From Sclerurus mexicanus (Eukaryota > Chordata > Aves > Passeriformes > Furnariidae): a stretch of DNA of 64,000 nucleotides. Location: the NCBI GenBank assembly GCA_013396755.1, contig VWZF01002965.1, positions 131,941 through 195,940 of the forward strand, read 5' to 3'. Of this stretch, positions 13,301 through 23,600 are shown one piece after another. How positions within the stretch are numbered: position 1 is the stretch's first letter; every line of letters starts with the position of its first letter. A program made the position numbers and the translations under genes. The notes below the pieces were generated by a model. It was not told where the DNA came from and did not search any database. It worked only from the letters and a program-made list of their open reading frames with translations.

Positions 13301-16300
13301 CAGGCAAGATTTGGAGCTGTGCAAAGCACAGTTGAGCATCCCCAGTGCAGAAGGGTTTTTTGGGGGAGGGCTGTTGGGGTTTTGGGGTGCTCATGCATAC
13401 CTCCAGGGCAGAGAGCCATATCAGTTCCCTCCTTCCCTACTTTAGCCTAGAAGTGGTGTGATTTATACAAACGCAATGTTTTTGCAGAGATCTGGAGGGT
13501 TTGGGGTCTGGGAGGTTTTCAACCTTCCTCTAGAAAATAATTTAGTGGGTTTTTTGGTGTGAAAGCATCTTGTTTTTACTTATCCATGCCTGCAAGGTTG
13601 TCATCACCAATTATTAAATAATTATTCAGTATAAATATCGTTATCATGTTTGTATCCCAAAAAAAGCAGTTGGGAATGAAAAGCCAACTTTCCCCAGCAG
13701 GTCTGGGATGGGGGCTGGGCTTGGGAGGGCAAGAGGGCCTTAGGGGGACCCCAGATTTTTGACCCCCAAGGTTGGGAGACATGGGGCACATCAGCTACAT
13801 AAGCACTCACCTCAGCTCAGAGAATCTGGGAAACTCACTGTGCTTGCCATTACCTGTCAGATGCTAGTTTAGACTTAGGGTGAGTGTTTAATTTTCTTTA
13901 AGATGTTTAATTTTGCACTGACTCACACACCAGGTTTGTTTGTTTTTTTCCCTCTCCCTCTAAGGGGAAAATATTAACTAAAACTTTGACTTGTGATTAA
14001 TCGGAAGAATTAATATAGTGAGCCTGAAAGCAAAGCCCACGGTCTCATAAAAATAATTACAAAGTCACAGAAGTTGGAGACAACTGATGTATTCTCTAAC
14101 AATGCAGTTACAAAGCAAATCAGAGCTGTCCTGTCACCAGCTACAGCAAAGCACTCTCATGTGCTAGTAGGGTTAATATTTCTGTAATTTCTTAGCAAAA
14201 AGTCTTTTACCAAAAACAAGTACTTCTCCATAAGCATGAGCCACCTGTGCTAACAACTGGAGTCTTAGCAAGGAGATTCTGCGTTTGTGGTCTGGTTTGC
14301 AGCCTGTTCTGCAGAAATGCAACTTGTCCAGTTTTGCACAGTCCTTTTTAAAGGGAGCTTAACCAGATCTTCGCATGGAGAGCTATGTAATTATGAGTTC
14401 CTGCTTCTCCTTTACCTTCACTGGTTTCTTTCTGTTTTAGGGTTTTGCAATCACCGTGGGAAGAGACTTCAACTGCAACAAACAGCCATAGCATTACACC
14501 TCCCCTACGGGGTAGCTCAGCAGTTTGGGCAGACAATGCCAAGACAAAACAACCCTCCCACACCATATTTGCATTCCTTTAAAGGTGCTTCTATTTTTCC
14601 TACTCTGCTTCTGTCCTTGCTCTCCTCGACCTTGCAGACTCTCACATCCACATCCCAAATATGTATATTCATCCTATTTTGTCTTCTCCTGGAGAAAGAT
14701 AACCCAGCAAACACTAAACACGGTTTTCTAAGAAAATTTTCAGTGGGAAAGATTCAGCAGGAATGAAAAACAGTCTATATTGTATCTTAACAATAGCTTA
14801 AAAACCCTGCAATTTTTGTTGTTTAGTTTTTTTCATTTGTTCATTTTCCTTTCAAATATTCATTTATTTCAAACAACACTGATAGCTCTGCTTGAATCCT
14901 GGTAAACTAATATTTTAGAAGTATTTTTTGGGCAAGGCTTCAAGTTATGCATGAGGGAACCTATTAAGTGCAGTGTAGTCATACATGAGTTATTACTACA
15001 CAGAGCAGCAATTAGAAGCACATGGACCATGCAGCACTTACAGTTATCTAACTGGCACCATTTTCACATTATTGAAGCCAAAAAACAGGGAGGAGTATTG
15101 CTATTATCCCATCTGCTCATGTGAGGAGCCTCCAGATTTTGCTGTCCTTCTAAACAGCTGCAGACACCCCCACGATCCCTCCTTTGGCTATGAATGCAAC
15201 TCATAGATCTCAAGGGAAAAATAAGATACTGTTTCCTAGCTGCTTTTTCCCTAGAAATGGTCTCCAGTCAGCCCTATATAAGCAGAGGAAATTAACATTC
15301 TTGTTGGCTTGCCAGAATTACATACTGTAGTATTTATGATATATATGAGATAACACAGAAGGAAAGGGAATCTCCTGAAATGGACCTTTCTCAGCATTAA
15401 AGGGTGAACTTAACTGGAGTTTAAATCAGGCCCTGGTATGGTGCCACTTAATGCACAAAATTGCTTTGTGCTCCGTCATTATGAAAACCCTGAGAGAAGT
15501 TCCACTTGTTTAACATGGAATGCAGCTGAGAGGAGCCAGTCCTGCTACATATGGAAGGACTGTAAACGTTTCCTCTGGAACTGCTGCTGTTACAGAAAAA
15601 CATTTCTAACAATTTTTTGTTTGTTTAGGGGTTTTATTGTGTTTTTTTTTATTGGTTGTTGTTGTTACTTTGTTCTGTTTCTTGAAAGTACACACTAAAG
15701 CATGTACTCTGATTCTTCTTTAGCAGACATTCCCCAAGTGGAAACAGATGGCATTTTCTCATAAATACCCAAGTTAGATAACATAAAGTTAAAATATTTG
15801 TCCATTTCTTTTTTAGGAGAACAATATTTGAATCACTGAGGTAACCCTCAGAGTACAGACACATACGCAGATTCTCATCCACTTTAAAAGTAAATATGCT
15901 ATAAATAAAAACTATATATATAAATTTATTTTAGCAATACAAAGTTGGCAACAGTAAAAATGGCTCATTTACTAGGAATTACTGAATATACGCTAATTTC
16001 CCACAAACTTTTCCAGATTCTAGAAGTTTATTCAAATCACTGTACAAAGAAAACCTTTGCTGTTAAATGGTGTGTGTTGGAAGGCTTTTGTTTAAAGTGT
16101 CTCAGTCACTGAAGCAGTTTTCACATTTAGAAGAGGTGAGTCTAACAGGTGTAATCTGCTGGGTGTATAAGTTCTGTACATGCCTCGTCTCTACAATTTA
16201 TTCTGACTGTAAAATTGTAAATTAAAATTAAAACTAATAAATTGTAGCTGCTGTGGTATATTTGTGGCACTGAGTCTGCTGAGGGTTCAGTCCTGGCACC

Positions 16301-17820
16301 CGCAGCCTTTTCTGGACACAGGGGGTACACCACATATGTGCCCTGCATCGGGCCAGAGCTGCCAAGAATAAAAAGGAACAATGCTGATATTCAGTTTCGT
16401 AAGTCTGACATCAGCCCAGGCACAGTTTGAAGGCCAATTCTTTTCTCGCTTCCTTCTTCAGCCTAGTGCAGCAAGACGAATTCAATCACACAAGTGGCAG
16501 CAAGAAATCTCAAGACGAAAGCCAATGGCAGGGAAATCTGGCAGCATGATTAACTTGCTTCCTTCTGGAAGCTAGTCTTGCTTTTAAAACCAACAAAAGA
16601 CCATATTTTTTTAATAATAAGATATTAATAAATTCAACTATTATAATTTTGTATGCGTACAGGGAATGATACATCAATATTTATTTTTTTAATTAGATGG
16701 AAGCAGCAATCTGAAAACACAGCCTGGTGAAAAGTAAGCTCAGAATTGGCACGGTCAACATTTTTTTTTTTTCACTGAGTAATTACAAAAAGCAGACTGA
16801 TCTGCCCAGCCACTACTACTACTACTACAATATTTGTTTACATTTAAGTTTTATTGTATTAGCCAACCTAGCCTGCTAAATAAGCACCGTCTAATTTAAT
16901 GTCATGTGGTAGGCTGGGAAGCTAAAATGCAATGGTTTCAACAATAAAAAGTTAAAGCTTGAGGCTTCTGAAGAAAGGAGAGCCTTCTTACATACAAATA
17001 GTTTGGATTTTAAATACATCCTTTTGATTTGGAAGGTGAAATGGAACACATCCCAGCCATACCTCTGTAGGAAAGAAAAGTGCTTCTCTTCAGGCACAAC
17101 AACTGCAAAACAGACACTGGGGGGGCAGGGAAGGAGCGATAATACATATTTTTATAATGAAATGAAAACTCAGTGGTTTGAAACCCAGCAGAAAATAATT
17201 CCTGGAAGCAGACAGAATCAAAGTCAGCACTAAACACCTGCAGAGGGCTCAGTTTGTCCAAGAACAAAACCTCCCAAACTTTGTTCATGTCTTGTAGTGC
17301 CTGTGAACACAGATCCTTTCACACTAGTGCCAGCTGCAGTGTAAAACTATCCTGCGTTATAATCCTACTTTGTTGACAATTTTATGTTCCAGCAGATGCT
17401 GTGGAGTTGTTTGGTTTTTTTTTTACCAGCTGCTATCAGCCTTTTTATCCAGCCTTTCCATTTTTCCAAAGGGCTGAAAAAGAGTAAATTCCAATAACTG
17501 GCAGGAAGGGAAAAAGGAGAAAGAGATAATGGTTTATGCCAACAAAGGCATCATGTGGAAAAAGCAGGAGTGGCTAAATTACCTTTAGTTATGTACACCC
17601 CTGTGACACAGTTTTTTTCCTTTGAGGGGATGTCACTTAACAATGGAAATTTGCAAAAGGATTCCTGCTTTTCCTGAAGAATTCACGTTCAGCTTGAATG
17701 TGAGTATGTCCCACTCGGAACCAACCCTCAGGACATCAGACAAGGAACATACACATGCCAACCCCAACACTGACTCAACCCCAGGAATCGCCTTTTGGGC
17801 GAAAGCAGCACAAACTCATG

Positions 17821-17965
17821 ACAGAATCAACTAGGTTGGAAAAGAGCTCTGAGGCCATCGAGTCCAACCTGTGACCCCACACCACGCTGTCCACCAGCGA
17901 GTGCCACATCCACTCTTCCCTTAAACCCCTCCAGGGACAGTGACTGCTCAGGCAGCACCAGGAGC
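17821..17965 (-). mobile_element. CR1 LINE 3' end, minus orientation
   Basis: It begins with ACAGAATCAACTAGGTTGGA, the reverse complement of a CR1 3' terminus, and runs through CATCGAGTCCAACCTGTGAC and CCCCTCCAGGGACAGTGACT. Bases from 17882 onward recur exactly at 18311 (see false duplication), but the terminal 60 bases do not. Confidence 0.85.
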
Positions 17966-18201
17966 CAACACCGAGCAGCATGCAGGTGAGGGAGGAGGAA
18001 ACCTGGGGCAGGAAACGTCTGGCACAACAAAATCCCTAATTTATAAGGGATTTGAGGCCGCATCGCCGCACGGGCCCATCTGAGCCTCCCTGCTGTGTGC
18101 GGGTCTGGGACCCTCGCACAGGAGACACCGAGGGGCTGGAGTGTGTCCAGGGAAGGGAGCGGAGCTGGGGAAGGGGCTGGAGCCCCAGGAGCTCAGGGGG
18201 C
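17882..18201. repeat. 320-bp block, copy 1 of an exact duplication
   Basis: It is identical over its length to 18311-18630, read base by base. It ends in a single N at 18202, where a different, also duplicated block begins. The pattern is that of an assembly error rather than a biological repeat. Confidence 0.93.
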
Positions 18202-18202
18202 N

Positions 18203-18309
18203 CGCGCGGGGCGCGGGCGTGGCCTCGGGGGAAAGGAGGCGTGGCCTGCGTGGCGCGCCGGGCGTCCATTGGCGGGTTTTGAACGAGCGCGCGGGCGGCG
18301 GCGGGCTGC
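18203..18309. repeat. 107-bp promoter block, misplaced exact copy
   Basis: It is identical to 19160-19266 and includes the CCAAT and CDE/CHR-like sites. A single N lies on each side (18202 and 18310). It is most probably a stray assembly piece of the LMNB1 promoter, not a second promoter. Confidence 0.9.
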
Positions 18310-18310
18310 N

Positions 18311-18630
18311 CCACGCTGTCCACCAGCGAGTGCCACATCCACTCTTCCCTTAAACCCCTCCAGGGACAGTGACTGCTCAGGCAGCACCAGGAGCCAACAC
18401 CGAGCAGCATGCAGGTGAGGGAGGAGGAAACCTGGGGCAGGAAACGTCTGGCACAACAAAATCCCTAATTTATAAGGGATTTGAGGCCGCATCGCCGCAC
18501 GGGCCCATCTGAGCCTCCCTGCTGTGTGCGGGTCTGGGACCCTCGCACAGGAGACACCGAGGGGCTGGAGTGTGTCCAGGGAAGGGAGCGGAGCTGGGGA
18601 AGGGGCTGGAGCCCCAGGAGCTCAGGGGGC
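18311..18630. repeat. 320-bp block, copy 2 of an exact duplication
   Basis: This matches 17882-18201. It is probably the genuine copy, because it continues without a break into 18631-19492, the rest of the promoter. Confidence 0.93.
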
Positions 18631-18644
18631 ACCTTTTTTCTCTC

Positions 18645-18875
18645 TGCAACCCCCTGACAAGGAGCGGGGAGCCAGGTGGGAGCCTCTGCTCCCCGGGAAC
18701 AGGGACACGAAAGGAACGCCCTCAGGCCGTGCCAGGGGAGGCTCAGGTTGGACGTGAGGAGGAATTTCCTCCTGGAAGGGGTGGCCAGGCCTTGGAAGGG
18801 GCTGCCCAGGGAGGTGATGGGGTCCCCGTCCCCGGGGGGGTGTTTGAGGAGAAACTGGACGTGGCACTCACTGCC
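18645..18875 (+). mobile_element. CR1 LINE fragment, GC-rich copy
   Basis: CR1 3' landmarks in plus orientation: CTGCAACCCCCTGACAAGGA, GAGCCAGGTGGGAGCCTCTG, GCCAGGGGAGGCTCAGGTTG, GGGCTGCCCAGGGAGGTGAT, then GTGTTTGAGGAGAAACTGGA. It lacks the terminal octamers. It lies about 300 bp upstream of the LMNB1 promoter motifs. Confidence 0.85.
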
Positions 18876-18960
18876 CTGGTCCGCCTGACAAGGGCGGTGT
18901 CGCGCCACGCTCGGTGACCTCAGGGCGCCTTCGCAGCCCGATTAACCCCGCGATTATGCG

Positions 18961-18996
18961 ATTGATTACGTGATTGATTACGTGATTGATTATGTG
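18961..18996. repeat. Three tandem 12-bp units (ATTGATTACGTG)
   Basis: The units are at 18961, 18973 and 18985, the third with one change (TATGTG). An AT-rich island of this kind stands out inside the CpG-rich promoter. Each junction makes TGATTGAT. Confidence 0.9.
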
Positions 18997-19123
18997 ATTT
19001 ACAGCCGCACCCCGGGCGGGGGGAGGTGATAGGGAGGGGTGTGTCTGTGTGCGGCCATGTCCCCCAGCCCGGTGCGGGCGGCGGGCGGGGGTCCCGGCGC
19101 GGGTCCCTTTGTCCGGGGCCGGG

Positions 19124-19337
19124 GGCGGGAACGAAGGGCGGGAACGAAGGGCGGGAACGCGCGCGGGGCGCGGGCGTGGCCTCGGGGGAAAGGAGGCGTG
19201 GCCTGCGTGGCGCGCCGGGCGTCCATTGGCGGGTTTTGAACGAGCGCGCGGGCGGCGGCGGGCTGCGATTGGCTGGGGCGCCGTCACGTGGCCCGGCGGC
19301 GGGGGGGGTGTCCCGGCGCGGCGGGAGCGGCCATATT
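19124..19337 (+). promoter_or_regulatory. LMNB1: LMNB1 core promoter region
   Basis: Visible motifs, in order: GGCGGGAA three times (19124, 19137, 19150; E2F-type), inverted CCAAT (ATTGG) at 19225-19229 overlapping GGCGGG and followed by TTTGAA at 19235-19240 (CDE/CHR-like), a second ATTGG at 19268-19272, CACGTG at 19285-19290, and GCCATATT at 19330-19337 (YY1-type, often close to the start site). No TATA box was seen. The region is CpG-dense. Assignment to LMNB1 rests on strand, position upstream of the exon-1 gap, and the known proliferation-linked expression of the gene. Transcription start is not determined. Confidence 0.75.
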
Positions 19338-19492
19338 GGCGCGGCAGGAGGGGCAGGAGGAGGAGCGGGGGGGCAGGAGAAGATTGGGAATAGCGATAGG
19401 AGGGGCAGGAGAAGGAGCAGGGATAGGGATAGGGGTAGGGCTAGGAGGGGCAGGAGCGGCAGAAGGAGCGGCAGGAGCAGAAGGAGAAGGAG
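19338..19492 (+). other. Purine-rich (GGCAGGAG/GGATAGG) low-complexity tract
   Basis: Imperfect repeats of GGAGGGGCAGGAG and GGATAGGGATAGG run into the N gap. It may be 5' UTR or promoter-proximal DNA of LMNB1. No lamin head-domain codons are visible in it. Confidence 0.6.
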
Positions 19493-20063
19493 NNNNNNNN
19501 NNNNNNNNNNNNNNNNNNNNNNNNNNNNNNNNNNNNNNNNNNNNNNNNNNNNNNNNNNNNNNNNNNNNNNNNNNNNNNNNNNNNNNNNNNNNNNNNNNNN
19601 NNNNNNNNNNNNNNNNNNNNNNNNNNNNNNNNNNNNNNNNNNNNNNNNNNNNNNNNNNNNNNNNNNNNNNNNNNNNNNNNNNNNNNNNNNNNNNNNNNNN
19701 NNNNNNNNNNNNNNNNNNNNNNNNNNNNNNNNNNNNNNNNNNNNNNNNNNNNNNNNNNNNNNNNNNNNNNNNNNNNNNNNNNNNNNNNNNNNNNNNNNNN
19801 NNNNNNNNNNNNNNNNNNNNNNNNNNNNNNNNNNNNNNNNNNNNNNNNNNNNNNNNNNNNNNNNNNNNNNNNNNNNNNNNNNNNNNNNNNNNNNNNNNNN
19901 NNNNNNNNNNNNNNNNNNNNNNNNNNNNNNNNNNNNNNNNNNNNNNNNNNNNNNNNNNNNNNNNNNNNNNNNNNNNNNNNNNNNNNNNNNNNNNNNNNNN
20001 NNNNNNNNNNNNNNNNNNNNNNNNNNNNNNNNNNNNNNNNNNNNNNNNNNNNNNNNNNNNNNN
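19493..20063. other. LMNB1: Assembly gap of 571 Ns, probably containing LMNB1 exon 1
   Basis: No sequence is available. The gap lies between the LMNB1 promoter and the rest of the gene. The first lamin exon seen (28284) begins one base before a Tyr codon, so the upstream exon must end two bases into a codon, consistent with a 359-base coding exon 1. No such exon is visible elsewhere from 19.3 to 28.3 kb. Confidence 0.8.
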
Positions 20064-20272
20064 GCATCCCGCGGGTCCCCGCAGCATCCCGAGGATCCCG
20101 GGGCATCCCGCGGGTCCCCCGAGCATCCCGGGGCATCCCGCGGGTCCCCGCAGCATCCCGCGGGTCCCCGCAGCATCCCGAGGATCCCGGGGCATCCCGC
20201 GGGTCCCCGCAGCATCCCGAGGATCCCGGGGCATCCCGCGGGTCCTGGAGCATCCCGCGGGTCCGGTGTCCA
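20064..20272. repeat. GC-rich minisatellite (GCATCCCGCGGGTCCCC units)
   Basis: About eleven head-to-tail units of 17-21 bp alternate GCATCCCGCGGGTCCCC and GCATCCCGAGGATCCCGG. The array starts at the gap edge and so may continue into it. Spacing is not constant and there are no unique spacers, so it is not a CRISPR array. Confidence 0.9.
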
Positions 20273-20433
20273 TCAGGGGGGCTCGAATGGGTGTAGACTG
20301 AAGCAGGGGGAGTCCAGGCGGGATATTAGGCGCTGGAGAGGGGTTGCCCGGGGAGGTTGGTTCTTGGAAAATCAGATGGAAGCGCTGTGGTTGCCGCCCA
20401 CAACAGGGAAGAGCTCAGGGCGCCTTCCAGTGA

Positions 20434-20612
20434 GTAAAGGAGCTTGGAGAGGGACTTTTGATGTGGTCGTGGAGTGGTGGGACAAGGGGTGATGGCTTCG
20501 AACTAAGGCAGGCGGGTTTATATTGCATGTTGGAAGGGAATTCTTCCCTGTGAGGGTGGGGAGAGCCTGGCACAGGTTGCCCAGAGAAGCTGTGCCTGCC
20601 CCATCCCTGAGG
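20434..20612 (+). mobile_element. CR1 LINE 3' fragment
   Basis: GCTTGGAGAGGGACTTTTGA, a GTGGGACAAGGGGTGATGGC stretch, GGGAATTCTTCCCTGTGAGG and GCCCAGAGAAGCTGTGCCTG follow CR1 consensus order. A second, weaker CR1-like piece (GATATTAGG, GGGGTTGCCCGGGGAGG) lies at about 20300-20370. Confidence 0.85.
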
Positions 20613-23600
20613 CTTACTTAAACCAAAAGATGGGGAATCATTCCCGTGCTTCTTGCTGGCTGTTCTGATGTTGCAAAAGGTAGATCCCTGTCCCGGTATC
20701 CTCCAGATTGATTTATGTCTCTGTGGCACAGCACCAGGATCTCTGCTCCTGCAGGGAGCTGGTCGGTGGCACTGGATTTCCCTCCTTACACGTTTGACTT
20801 GATACAGTTCGTCTGTTTCCTTGTTTGTGTGCACCTAAAATTTGATTTCTTTGATTTTTCTGCCCACTTGGCATTGCAGCTTTAGTCTTGGGATCAGAGG
20901 GTTTATCGGTATTGTGGGGGGAAGAATACCCCAGAGTTGTTGTTAATATTTCTCTCCCATTGTGTGACCTGTTAATTTCATTAAATGAGAAAATCAGGCC
21001 TCAGCCCTGATTATTCATAACAAAAAAGGTATTTCTTGTGTGAAGCAGCATACTGATTTTTTCCTGTGTCTGCAGACAGCCCCCAATATCTTTTGGACTC
21101 TCAAGCTGTTTTTTAAAAAGCTGTTTAAAGCTTTTAGTGGTGAGTCTGATTGTTCTTGAGGTTACCCCTCGGTGCCCCATGAAGGTCTTAAATCAGAGTG
21201 ATCTCTGACAGTGACTGGGAAGGCCAGGTGTAGCTGCAGATAGCCACCAAAATTACTTGACTCCAAGGTCAAGCCAGGAATTTCCATCTCTTTTTGGCTT
21301 TTTTGAGGAAGGCACGCTCTTCTGTTGAGTTCTCACAAGAGTGCATGTGGAGGATTGGGCTCCAGTACACTCCGCAGTAGATTCCCTTTCTGTGGCTGGA
21401 ACCAGGTCATTAATAAAGTGAACATGGGAGATTCTTGATACTCTGTTTTACATTATCCTGTGATGGGATATTTGGCAGAGGGTTGCTCTCATGCTGCAGC
21501 TACAAGCTCTTCATAAAGAGTGAAGTCTTGGTGCTTGATTGTCCCTGTCAGGTCATCTTTGTGCCCCATGTGACACTGATTGTAGATCTGGACAGCAATT
21601 CCTGAATAACTTAGTAAAACAAACACTTATGCTGTTTAAGGCTACTAGATTCCACTTGTATGTGGCTATTTGGGGTTGTTTGGTGGCAGATCTTCCTATG
21701 GTGTGCAGTTTTTTATGTCATCTCTCAGTATTTTTAAGATGGGTATCTTGATGATATCTAAATTTATCTGTAATTCTCCTTACAAAGTCTTAAAAAGGAG
21801 CAAAGGGGTTTTTTTCACCTGAACTGGAGCACACTCCCTGACGACTTCTTAAAGCTGTTAAGTCATGTTATAACCTGACAAAAAGTACTCCTAAAACACA
21901 GATGTACATGACAGTGATGTTTGTTGGTTGTAAAGGTTTGCAAGGTAAGAACGTGTGTCCTCAACAGAATTTTCCCTGCCCTCTCAGCTTAATTGCAGTG
22001 TGGTGTATGCAGTGGCTTTAGTTTAAATATTTTGTGTAAATATGTACGTATGTATGTCGTAGTTTGGATCTAACAGAAGCACTTGGGGAAAAAAGTTTAC
22101 TGGGATGCTTGGTTCACATGGGTCAGATATACTGGTAGCCATGTCGTAAGACTCAGATTAGTGATGGCCTTGGTTGCCTTTAGAGCCAGTGAAGATAAAA
22201 GGTAGAAGAAGCAGCTCTCTAGATGTCCTTGGTCTGGAGGGGGTACTGATGTTTCACCTCTTAGTTATCTGAAACTATAATTCGGGGCAATATCATTCAT
22301 GGTCCAGCTGGCCTCCTTGTGCCATATCTCTGCAAGTGTTGTTCTTGTTCCCCCAGACACATGTGCAGCTCTGCTTTCTCTAGTTAGCATGACATTCTTC
22401 ATTGCTTGATCCACTTATTTTGTTCTAATCATCTCTCAGTCCTTTGCCTAACTAGTGCATCAAGCCCAAACTTCTTTCAGAGTGCTGTAAGACTTTTCTT
22501 ATTATTTCTTTATAAAAACTAAATTTAAGGCCCAGTCACCTATTTGTTGGCTTCTCTGATTTGCTGACTTCAGTGTCATATTTATGGTATGGTGCACCAA
22601 AAGTTTGCTCTGTTCATGCTTTTAATCCCTCCAGAAAAACTGCATTTGTTTGTATAGCTGATACTGGTGTATAGAACAGGCTTGTTGCATACTCTCCTTC
22701 TAGAGTGCCTGCCATGCTGTGGGTACTGCTGTAGCAAAATAAATACGAAGGAGAACTAGGGGGAAAAGTGAGGAGAAAAAAAGACCAGTCTCCATATTTT
22801 TGTTGTGAGGAGCGAATGGGGAAATTATATGAATTGTTGTGAAAGTGAAAAGAAGCTTGTGATGGGTAGAATGAAGATAAGGGAAAATAAGTCTGTATCT
22901 CAGACTGTATTGGGGGGGGGAAGATGTAATTTGAGTTTAGTTGTATAGAACTCTTGGATAGCTCTTGTGAGGTGAAGAGGGAGGTCTTACCTCTTTCCCT
23001 AATTTTTAAGAGAATTGGGAGAATTTACGGATTTCACAGTATTTCCAGTTTATTTGCTCTTTGTTGAGTAGGCAAGACTGTACTGAATGCTTTGCCATTG
23101 TTGATAGCTGCTGCAGAGACACCCCTCTACTTCATTTCTTTAAATAAATAAATAGTTAATTGTGACTGGCAGTCTTCTGCAGTCAGGGGCTGTGGAGGAC
23201 ACCAGCTGGACTTCAACAGCCTAAGCTCATAATGTTGGTTGAAACTGGTCTTGGGAGCTTCAGGATCCTTGCTCTTGCTTCCACAGCCATCCACTTCATG
23301 TTGTGTCACTTCATTTTGCACCGAATTGAGAAATCTGTCTGGAGAACCAGCTGCGATCCTGTTCGCTGTGTTGCCTTGGCTGGGACTTCAGAGTGCTGCA
23401 GATTTCATATTTCGTTGAGAAAAGTTCTAGACAATGCATGCAGAGTAGTAAAATACATGATACTTAGGCAAGTCATGTCATCATTTCAGTGGCAGATACA
23501 GGACTGAAGCTCCCAATTGCTCCATCACTCCGGCATCCTACAGGCTGGATAAAGCTTCTGCTTTTGAGTGGAAGTGTATCATGCTTCAGTCATTTACAGC

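Larger units (their letters stand above)
4390..17820. other. PHAX-LMNB1 intergenic region, no gene recognised
   Basis: About 13 kb of AT-rich unique DNA with simple repeats: C/A-rich 6396-6455, (AGAT/AGAC)n 10269-10312, (AATC)n 10708-10725, and short AAT and CTA runs near 10495 and 16808. Open frames here, including 134 codons at 9561 and 159 codons at 14287 on the plus strand, resemble no family I know and have chance lengths. Human TEX43 lies in this interval, but I see no homologue here. Confidence 0.6.

Noticed and set aside
14287..14766. 159-codon plus-strand open frame in the PHAX-LMNB1 spacer
   Set aside because: No family resemblance, and the length is within chance expectation.
18203..18309. 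A second, upstream LMNB1 promoter
   Set aside because: It is an exact 107-bp copy of 19160-19266 framed by single Ns, which is better explained by misassembly.
19418..19440. TAGGG-type interstitial telomere repeat
   Set aside because: The units are GGATAGG variants in a purine-rich tract, not TTAGGG arrays.
20064..20272. Regular repeats resembling a CRISPR array
   Set aside because: Units are head-to-tail with no unique spacers, two unit types alternate, and the genome is vertebrate. It is a minisatellite.
18920..20492. Very long open frames across the promoter on both strands (up to 488 codons)
   Set aside because: They are open only because the 571 Ns cannot contain stops. The flanks are promoter repeat and minisatellite sequence.
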